Source: Sporosarcina sp. FSL K6-3457
GTDB taxonomy: Bacteria; Bacillota; Bacilli; Bacillales_A; Planococcaceae
Length of the DNA stretch: 64,000 nucleotides
Assembly: GCF_038007285.1 (NCBI RefSeq)
Contig: NZ_JBBOWX010000002.1
Span: forward strand, 124,001-188,000
Reading direction: 5' to 3'
The notes beneath the pieces were generated by a model. The model had not been told where the DNA came from, ran no database searches, and worked only from the letters and a program-made list of their open reading frames with translations. A program made the translations under genes and the position numbers. The stretch's first letter is position 1, and each line of letters starts with the position of its first letter. Positions 33,644-41,800 of this stretch are shown piece by piece.

Positions 33644-34669
33644 ATGGACACTGCAATATTAGAAGTGCGTAATCTGCGCACATCCTTTTTTACAGATGAT
33701 GGAGAAGTAAAGGCTGTAGACGGTGTCAGTTTTGTTGTCCCGAAAGGAAAGACAATCGGAATTGTAGGAGAATCTGGTTCTGGGAAGAGTATTACGTCGT
33801 TGTCGATTCTTCGACTTCTTGCGAGTTCGGGGAAAATCGTTGGCGGGGAAGTACTTTTCAAAGGTGAAGACTTAATTAGTTATTCGGATAAGCAAATGAG
33901 GGATGTTAGAGGTAATGCCATTTCTATGATTTTCCAAGAACCGATGACATCACTTAACCCTGTTTTCACAGTTGGACAGCAAATTAGTGAGTCACTTATT
34001 AAACATAAAAAGCTATCTAAACGCGAGGCGATGGTAAAATCAGTAGAATTGCTGAAACTAGTTGGGATACCTTCTCCGGATCGCCGTGTAAAAAACTATC
34101 CTTACGAACTTTCAGGTGGAATGCGCCAACGTGTCATGATTGCTATGGCACTCGCTTGTGACCCGGAAATTCTAATTGCGGATGAGCCAACGACAGCGTT
34201 GGACGTAACGATCCAAGCTCAAATTCTTATGTTAATCAAAGATCTACAAAAGCGACTTGGGATGTCAGTCATCTTCATTACGCATGACCTAGGCGTGGTC
34301 GCAGAAACATGTGATTATGTTGCAGTCATGTATGCTGGTCAAATCGTTGAGTATGCAGATGTTAGAACATTATTTGAAAAGCCAAATCATCCCTATACAA
34401 TCGGACTTTTGAATTCATTGCCCCGTCATGATATTGATCAGGAAAAATTGGTTCCGATTAAAGGGAATGTACCTAATGTGCATGAAATGCCAACGGGCTG
34501 CCGTTTTGCACCACGTTGTCCAGCTGCAACGGAATTATGCACAAATGAGCTACCTGAATTGATGGAAGCAGAAAATGGAAATGACGTCCGTTGTTGGATT
34601 TATTCTGACAAGTGGGACGGAGAGACGGAGGTGGACGTCTATGGCGAAAAAAGAATTGCTAGAGGTTAA
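33644..34669 (+). CDS. Peptide ABC transporter ATPase, OppD/DppD type
   Basis: 341 residues from ATG 33644, which has GGAGGT 7 bases upstream; an in-frame ATG at 33623 lacks one. Walker A GESGSGKS, signature LSGGMRQRV, Walker B ILIADEPTTALDV and H-loop FITHDLG are intact. The C-terminal oligopeptide domain has the cysteine-rich GCRFAPRCPAATELC...RCW motif that binds an iron-sulfur cluster in Dpp/Opp ATPases. It overlaps the next gene by 29 bases. Confidence 0.93.
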   Translation: MDTAILEVRNLRTSFFTDDGEVKAVDGVSFVVPKGKTIGIVGESGSGKSITSLSILRLLASSGKIVGGEVLFKGEDLISYSDKQMRDVRGNAISMIFQEPMTSLNPVFTVGQQISESLIKHKKLSKREAMVKSVELLKLVGIPSPDRRVKNYPYELSGGMRQRVMIAMALACDPEILIADEPTTALDVTIQAQILMLIKDLQKRLGMSVIFITHDLGVVAETCDYVAVMYAGQIVEYADVRTLFEKPNHPYTIGLLNSLPRHDIDQEKLVPIKGNVPNVHEMPTGCRFAPRCPAATELCTNELPELMEAENGNDVRCWIYSDKWDGETEVDVYGEKRIARG

Positions 34670-35672
34670 AGGATTAAAACAATATTTTCCTATTAAAGGT
34701 GGATTTATGGGCCGGACAGTCAACCACGTTAAAGCGGTTGATGACATTAGCTTTACGGTTTACGAAGGGGAAACTGTCAGTATTGTTGGAGAATCTGGAT
34801 GTGGAAAATCAACAACAGGACGTGCGATTCTTAGACTTGAAGAGCCAACGGAAGGTACGGTAACGTTTAACGATGTTGAGTTGACGAATATTTCAAAACG
34901 CGAAATGCGGAAACACCGGAAAGATTTGCAAATTATTTTCCAGGATCCTTATGCTTCTATTAATCCAAGGCAAACGGTTTCTGATATTTTGATGGAAGCA
35001 ATGACCATTCAAAATTCAGTACCTCCAAAAGAGCGTCGAAAACGGACCATTGAATTATTGCAAACGGTCGGTTTAAATGAGTACCAAGCGGATCGGTATC
35101 CGCATGAGTTTTCAGGTGGTCAAAGACAGCGTATCGGTATTGCAAGAGCGCTTGCGGTGAATCCAAAATTGATCATTTGTGACGAAGCCGTTTCGGCGTT
35201 GGATGTTTCTATTCAGGCACAAGTGTTGAACTTATTGGAAGAGTTACAGGAAGACTTCAATTTGACTTATTTGTTCATTTCCCATGACTTAGGTGTTGTC
35301 CGTCATATATCAGATAGAGTGATTGTGATGTATCTTGGGAAAATTGTTGAAATTGGTGATAAACTATCGATTTTTGAAAATCCGAAACACCCTTATACGA
35401 AAGCGCTATTATCAGCAATTCCGGTGCCGGATCCGACACGTGTAAAAACGCATATCCCACTAAGAGGAGATGTGCCATCACCAATCGATCCGCCGACGGG
35501 ATGCCGCTTTCATACACGTTGCCCGTTCGCACAGGACAAGTGTAAAGTGGAGGAACCGCTTCTCTATACACATGATTCCATGACAGAGGATCATCAGGCA
35601 GCTTGTCATTTTGTTAAGGAAATCAATAGTGGACAAATGCAACCGAAAGATTACGATTCAGTAATGGTTTGA
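34641..35672 (+). CDS. Peptide ABC transporter ATPase, OppF/DppF type
   Basis: 343 residues from ATG 34641 (GGAGGTG 7 bases upstream); the frame continues upstream only inside the previous gene. Walker A GESGCGKS, signature FSGGQRQRI, Walker B LIICDEAVSALDV, and the C-terminal GCRFHTRCPFAQDKC motif are present. Last gene of the permease operon, followed by a strong terminator. Confidence 0.93.
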   Translation: MAKKELLEVKGLKQYFPIKGGFMGRTVNHVKAVDDISFTVYEGETVSIVGESGCGKSTTGRAILRLEEPTEGTVTFNDVELTNISKREMRKHRKDLQIIFQDPYASINPRQTVSDILMEAMTIQNSVPPKERRKRTIELLQTVGLNEYQADRYPHEFSGGQRQRIGIARALAVNPKLIICDEAVSALDVSIQAQVLNLLEELQEDFNLTYLFISHDLGVVRHISDRVIVMYLGKIVEIGDKLSIFENPKHPYTKALLSAIPVPDPTRVKTHIPLRGDVPSPIDPPTGCRFHTRCPFAQDKCKVEEPLLYTHDSMTEDHQAACHFVKEINSGQMQPKDYDSVMV

Positions 35673-35680
35673 TTAACATA

Positions 35681-35727
35681 AAATGCCTTCACCAGACCGT
35701 TTTCACTCGGTCCGTGAAGGCATTTTT
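35681..35727 (+). terminator. Rho-independent terminator of the peptide permease operon
   Basis: A stem of about 17 bp (AAATGCCTTCAC.GACCG with CGGTC.GTGAAGGCATTT) is followed by T's; it may also serve the response regulator gene on the other strand. Confidence 0.9.
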
Positions 35728-35777
35728 GATTTGAAAGCAGTCAATACTTTAATGGCTGCTTGTTATTAATTAGCTTT

Positions 35778-36506
35778 TTAACTAATCCCCTTCATCACAA
35801 ATTGATAACCAAACCCCCTGACTGTTAAAATCGTTGCTGAGTGACCAGGAGCTGCTTCTAATTTTCTTCTAAGGTTGCTGATATGGACTTTCAAGGCCTG
35901 TGTTTGTCCAAGACTATCTTCTTCCCAAATCGAATTGTAAAGTTCGGAAGCGTGAAAGGTTTGTTCAAGATGCTGGGCAAGAAAGAACAAGATTTGAAAC
36001 TCCTTGGTAGACAGATCGAGCATCGTATTGCCAATAAACACTTTTCCAGAATGAACATGAAAACGAAAAGGTCCAACAGTTAATGCCTCTAGTTCGGTTT
36101 GCTTGTTGACCTGGCCTTCATTCTTGGATTGCTGATGGAATAAGGGGGATCTTCGTAAATTTGAATGAATCCGTGCAATTAGTTCATGTAAGTCAAATGG
36201 CTTTGTCACGTAATCGTCTCCGCCAAGCTCCAATCCACGAACAATATCAGAACCATCGGCTAAACAACTAACGAAAATAATAGGGACATTGGAGGATTGG
36301 CGAATTTCCTCACATACTTGGAATCCATCTTTCTCCGGTAGCTGAACGTCAAGCAGAATAAGATCTGGCTGCTCACTATCAAATTCCTTGATAGCCTCTA
36401 TCCCGTTTGAACAAACAACAGTGTGAAAGTCGGAATTTGTTAATGCAGCAACGAGGAAATCCTGAATATCGCTATCATCCTCAACAATCATGATTTTTCT
36501 AGTCAA
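35778..36506 (-). CDS. OmpR/PhoB-type response regulator
   Basis: 242 residues. The receiver domain has the acidic pair EDD (9-11), phosphoacceptor Asp53 (LLDVQLP) and a conserved Lys near residue 104 (YVTKPFD). A C-terminal winged helix (about 140-240) ends VRGFGYQF. The gene overlaps the kinase stop by four bases (TTGA), using a TTG start behind GGAGGCGG; an internal ATG at 36491 is less likely because it would lose the receiver's first strand. Its targets are unknown; the divergent surface protein gene is a natural candidate. Confidence 0.92.
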   Translation of the reverse strand: MTRKIMIVEDDSDIQDFLVAALTNSDFHTVVCSNGIEAIKEFDSEQPDLILLDVQLPEKDGFQVCEEIRQSSNVPIIFVSCLADGSDIVRGLELGGDDYVTKPFDLHELIARIHSNLRRSPLFHQQSKNEGQVNKQTELEALTVGPFRFHVHSGKVFIGNTMLDLSTKEFQILFFLAQHLEQTFHASELYNSIWEEDSLGQTQALKVHISNLRRKLEAAPGHSATILTVRGFGYQFVMKGIS

Positions 36507-38581
36507 ATGATATCCGCCTCCTTCTCCAAATAGGCTGGTAAGCTAACGGTAAAGGTACTTCCCTTGCCTGCTTTGCTTTCGACTGTCATCGCACCTTTAT
36601 GCATTTTAACAATTTCCATGCAAATCGCCAGACCTAACCCCGACCCTTTTTTGATTGTATGATGTGCCTTTCCTTTCACAAAACGTTTAAAGACATGAGG
36701 TACTAGGTCAGCATCAATTCCTTGCCCATTGTCAGTGATGTTAATGAAAAGTGTACCATTTTGCGAACCAGCTTCATCTGGTACAAAGGATTTGGTTATT
36801 TCAATCATGCCACCTAATGGGGTAAACGCAATGGCATTTTGGACTAAGTTCACCAGTACTTGCTCCATGCGCATTACATCCAACCATGCTACTAATGAAA
36901 GCTCATTTTCCTGAGAATCTATTGATACTGGGATGAAATGAATCCCTTTATTTTCAATATCGTATCGCAATTGTTTATTCATATGATTGAGGAAAAAATC
37001 GACATTCGTATATTCGAGATTGAACTCCAATTGTCCTTCATCCAACTTAGCCAAATCAATTAGATCTTTCGATAAACGATTGAACAGCTTCGTTTTTTCA
37101 AAAATAATACGTAAATATTGTTGAATTTCATCAGATTGTATTTTAGACTGCATGAGCTGAATATAGCCTTGTATGGATTGCATTGGTGTAGCAATTTCAT
37201 GGGAAACAGTCGAGAAGAAGGATTTCCTTGATTCTTCAATATGGCGTAATTGATTGTTTTTATCTTGCAAATCTCTTGTTCGTTCCATTACTTTTTGTTC
37301 AAGTGATGCATTCGTTACAAGTAATTCTTGCGACAGAGATTCAACCGTTTTAAAAGCATTCGAGCTCTTTTTTGCCACAATCAATGTTTGAACGAAAAGA
37401 AAGATAGATGCAGCAATAGGTGCCAAATCAAACGAATGTATCAGCTGTTTATGAAAAAGCATATCATTCATGGCAGCTAAGACTAACACGTTTATGGACA
37501 AGAAATTGACAAAAGCTCCTTCACGTTTTCTAACGGTTGCCAGTGTAACGACATATACCGAATAAATGAACATGATGGCAATCCAAGCTTCAAAAAATAC
37601 GAGGAAATGGGTGAAAATATAAGCTGGCAAAAGGGTAGTCAAGCTAAAAAGACTGCAAATGACTATAGCGATACGGACGATTGTTTGATTCATCTCTTTT
37701 GGGAACAAGTGCGCTAAAAATATAAAAACAACCAAGAGGCCAACGTAGAACGTGAGATACTCCATTTTGACGCTTAATTCCCACGGGAAATTAGGAATGA
37801 TATACATGAACAGAATTCCTCCGACCAACAGTGTACGGAGGGACACGACCAGACAGAAAATACCTAAAAATAGAGGCAGTAAGGTCGTTACGCGAAATAA
37901 ATAGAGGGATATATGATAAAAGCCGAGAGCGAAAATACAGCTCGCAGTCAGAACTTCCCTCATGATAGTCAGTTCACGCTGCTTCAGAATTTCTTTTTCA
38001 TGCCCCAAGGTTATCGCTGACCACATGCCCCCTTTTCGTTGTGAGAAATTGGATACTTGCATGACAAGTTCAACCTCATTCGATGTTGGCTGAAAGGAAA
38101 CAATCTGCGAATATGATCTAGGTTTCATACTTTTACGGTCAATACCGATAGTCCCATTACCCCCGATTAATTTGCCATCAACCCAAATTTGAAATGCGGA
38201 AGCAACGGAAGGCAAGTAGAGCGAAAGGTGCCGCTCGGTGTCATGTTCGTTTAGTAGAATACGTAATCGATATGTACCGTATCCTTCATTGGATATGAGA
38301 CCTTCCCCGGTGTAGTCCGCTTTCGCCCACGTACTAGGCGCTTCAATATACGCAGGCTTTCTTTGTCCTATTGAAAAATCTATAGGCTCTAGAAGCTCGT
38401 CCCAATAAAACTCCCATTGCCCCTGCAAAGAAAGCGAATTGCTTGAAAGAGTAGTCTGTTGAAGGTCAAGAACCCCTTTTTTAATCGATGAATCAGATGG
38501 ATCTGCACCACTGGCGAAGGAAGGTAGAACCATGAGTAGAAACAGCGTCAAGAGGGTTGAACGACTTATCCCTTTTTTCAT
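36503..38581 (-). CDS. Sensor histidine kinase with 7TMR-DISM sensor module
   Basis: 692 residues. A signal peptide (cut near FASGA) leads to an extracellular beta-sandwich domain (about 40-200) that resembles carbohydrate-binding folds (WEFYWDELLEP; STWAKADYTGEG; YGTYRLRI). Seven membrane spans (about 207-410) of the 7TMR-DISM type follow, then a coiled segment, HisKA with His at about 461 (VSHEIATPMQS), and HATPase_c (NAIAF; DNGQGID; GSGLGLAI). DISM extracellular modules are thought to bind sugars or wall fragments. It is cotranscribed with the overlapping response regulator and divergent from the SLH surface protein gene. Confidence 0.88.
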   Translation of the reverse strand: MKKGISRSTLLTLFLLMVLPSFASGADPSDSSIKKGVLDLQQTTLSSNSLSLQGQWEFYWDELLEPIDFSIGQRKPAYIEAPSTWAKADYTGEGLISNEGYGTYRLRILLNEHDTERHLSLYLPSVASAFQIWVDGKLIGGNGTIGIDRKSMKPRSYSQIVSFQPTSNEVELVMQVSNFSQRKGGMWSAITLGHEKEILKQRELTIMREVLTASCIFALGFYHISLYLFRVTTLLPLFLGIFCLVVSLRTLLVGGILFMYIIPNFPWELSVKMEYLTFYVGLLVVFIFLAHLFPKEMNQTIVRIAIVICSLFSLTTLLPAYIFTHFLVFFEAWIAIMFIYSVYVVTLATVRKREGAFVNFLSINVLVLAAMNDMLFHKQLIHSFDLAPIAASIFLFVQTLIVAKKSSNAFKTVESLSQELLVTNASLEQKVMERTRDLQDKNNQLRHIEESRKSFFSTVSHEIATPMQSIQGYIQLMQSKIQSDEIQQYLRIIFEKTKLFNRLSKDLIDLAKLDEGQLEFNLEYTNVDFFLNHMNKQLRYDIENKGIHFIPVSIDSQENELSLVAWLDVMRMEQVLVNLVQNAIAFTPLGGMIEITKSFVPDEAGSQNGTLFINITDNGQGIDADLVPHVFKRFVKGKAHHTIKKGSGLGLAICMEIVKMHKGAMTVESKAGKGSTFTVSLPAYLEKEADII

Positions 38582-38670
38582 CTAGAGCCCTCCTTAGATT
38601 GGAAGATTAGTAGTACAAGAATAATGATGCCAAACTTACATAGTAGTATAAAAGGTTGGGAAAGAAGCAA

Positions 38671-38690
38671 AGGTTAAGAAATCTTAACCT
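38671..38690. promoter_or_regulatory. 20-bp perfect palindrome between kinase operon and surface protein gene
   Basis: AGGTTAAGA and TCTTAACCT flank a 2-base centre. It lies 90 bases before the kinase gene and 180 before the surface protein gene, and is a candidate operator for either. No T-tract follows. Confidence 0.45.
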
Positions 38691-38708
38691 GAAAATAGGG
38701 AAAAATGA

Positions 38709-38738
38709 TTGGTTGGCTCTATGGTTCTATTATATGAT
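38709..38738 (+). promoter_or_regulatory. Possible promoter of the SLH surface protein gene
   Basis: TTGGTT, 18 bases, TATGAT. The following leader (about 38745-38871) contains AAAATCG/CGATTTT and TTGCT/AGCAA inverted repeats, so it may be structured. Confidence 0.3.
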
Positions 38739-38871
38739 AAAAAAGAACAGGAAATGTTGAGAAAATACAAAAATCGAGAATTCTTTTTGCTTAGGATAGC
38801 AATCCCCCGATTTTACGAAGATTTTCTACATATTATTTCAAATCAAATAAAAATTGCAAGGAGTGTGTGGA

Positions 38872-41800
38872 ATGAAAAATAGAAAATGGATAAAAGTAAT
38901 GTCCATGTTTTTAGTAGTATTGCTGATTTCGAATGGTCTACAGCTGGGACTGGTAGGAAAAGGGTATGCGATAGAAGATGATGGGATAGCGGGGGATGGA
39001 ATGGAAGCAAATCCGTTCATCATAACGACCCCAGAGCAACTTGATAAAGTACGAGATAATCTAACTGCCCATTATAAGCTTGGGAATGATATTGATCTAA
39101 ACGTCTCTCCTTATAATACAGGTGAGGGCTGGGAACCGATTGGGTCAGACTCTGATCAATTTGGGGGTAGTTTTGATGGCAATGGAAAAATCATTAGTAA
39201 CCTTTTTATCAATAGGCCAGATGAAGAGAATATGGGGCTATTCGGTTATGTTTCTGGCCAAGTAAAAAATTTGGGACTGCAGAATGCAAATATCACAGGA
39301 AATCTAAAAGTGGGCGCCTTGGTAGGTACAAACATGGGTGGCAATATTAGTAAAACTTCTGCATCAGGAGTTGTAGAAGGTTCGCTGTTTGTTGGAGGTC
39401 TAGTAGGATATAGTACCGGAACCATTGATAAATCTCATGCGACAAGTAATGTTAGTGGACAGCAACAAAGCGTAGGCGGTCTGGTGGGGCAAAATAATGG
39501 AAGTATCAGTGAATCTTATGCCGCTGGAAATGTATCAGTATTACCAAGTACTTCATTTGTAGGTGGTTTAGTAGGTTTAGGTCACGGTTTAGTGGATAAT
39601 GTTACTTCTTCTTACTGGGACAATGAAACGACCGGACAAACTACAAGTTTTGCAAGTGATGATCTATTCGGTAAGACAACTACGGAAATGATGCAACAGG
39701 CTACATTTGTAGACTGGGATTTCGGTGGCACTTGGGAAATCAATGAAGGAACAAGTTATCCAACCCTCAAATTTCAAGATAGTACTGGGGGCGCAGATAC
39801 CGTTGCCCCAGTTTTAACAGCAGGAACGGCGGAACGAACTTCAGATGCAACGGCTACAGTGAAATTCACATCAAACGAAGCCGGAGAATATTATTATTCA
39901 GTTATAGCAGTTGGAGAACCAGTACCTACACTAGATACAAATGGAATTGGAGTTGCAACAACAACGGAAGAAACAATAATCAGCCTAATTGGTTTGGCTT
40001 CAGGCGTCCAGGACATCTATATTCAGGTGAAAGATGCAGCTGGTAATATCAGTATAGCTTTGAAAATAGAGATTCCTATTTATAGCGGAATGGCAGGAGA
40101 AGGAACGGAAGCGAATCCGTACATTGTTACAACGCCAGAACAGTTGAACCAAGTAAGAGACAATCTAACCGCTCATTATAAGCTTGAAAATAATATTGAT
40201 TTATCGATGTATGGTGCGGATTATGATGAAGGAAAAGGCTGGATACCGATTGCCACATTTACAGGTAGTTTTGATGGCAATGGAAAAACGATTAGCAATC
40301 TTTTTATCGATAGATTGGCTGATGATTCCATAGGGTTATTTGGTAGAGTCCAAGGCCAAGGGAACATAAGTAATGTTGGATTGGTAGGTATTGATATTAA
40401 AGGAAAGCAGAACGTTGGTGGATTAGTGGGATTCAATTCTGGCACTATTAGTAGATCCTATGTTACAGGAAGTGTCATAGGTAGAAATTACACGGGAGGA
40501 TTAGTAGGCTTTAACTATGGCGGAAGTGAGGTTATCAAATCCTATTCCCAGGCAACCGTTGATGGTACCACTGAGATAGGTGGTTTAGTGGGGGTAAATA
40601 GTGGAAGTATTAATGAATCTTATTCGACCGGAAAAGTGACAAGTGCTAATGGTGTTGGAGGACTTGTGAGTTTTTCCCCTGGTTCAGCTACATCATCGTA
40701 CTGGGATACAGAAGCTACTGGTCAAACAACAAGTGCCGGCAGTGATGCGTCCTTCGGTAAAACAACTGTGGAGATGAAACAACAGTCCACATTTGCCGGC
40801 TGGGATTTCGATGATACTTGGAAAATAAATGAAGGGGTAGGCTATCCCGCATTCATTTGGCAAGAAGATGATGGAGGTTCGGATACTGTTGCTCCAGTTT
40901 TAACAGCAGGAACGGTAGAACGAACTTCAGATGCAACGGCCACAGTGAAATTCACATCAAACGAAGCCGGAGAATATTATTATTCAGTTATAGCAGTTGG
41001 AGAACCAGTACCTACACTAGATACAAATGGAATTGGAGTTGCAACAACAACGGAAGAAACAACAATTAGCCTATCTGATTTGGTTTTAGGTGCACAAGAT
41101 ATCTATATTCAGGTCAAAGATACAGCAGGGAATGTAAGTACTGCACTGAAAATTGAAATCCCTGCCCCTGCGAATGAGGAGGGTACTATTTCTTGGGATA
41201 TTTATTCAGGGGGCGCTGCTGGATTAGCAGGTAAACTAACGCCAAGCCTACAGCTTAAAAGTAGTGAACAAGGGATACCTACAACAATGCAGAGTTATTC
41301 CGATAGTCATGTTGAAAGTGGTATTAGTTATACCGTTAAAAGTAGTGGTTCTAGCGATATACGACGATGGTGGTACAATCTTTTCTTTGTTCCCAATCCG
41401 CAGCCAGCTAACCTGGCAGATAAACTTATAATTGAACTTAGTGGAAATGTTTATTATTTTGGGGCAAAGTTTACTGGTACAAATAGTGGTGGGCTATTAC
41501 AAAATGGGACAACGGTTAATGTCACTGTTACTGACAAACAAGGGAACTCTAAAATCTTTACTCATTCTGATCAGGGCGAAAATTATTATTTGATTCAATC
41601 AGAATTTCCAATAAGCAAGATTGAAGTAGATGCCGAAAATCAATATTCAACTTCTGGGGAAATAGTTATTGGTTCCTTTTATGATGAAATACCGCCTAAT
41701 TACACAATCTCACCATCCACAAATAATCCAATCGAAGGTACGGTTACAGGTGGCGGTACGTATTTAGAAGGTGTTGAAACAATGGTTAAGGCGACACCCA

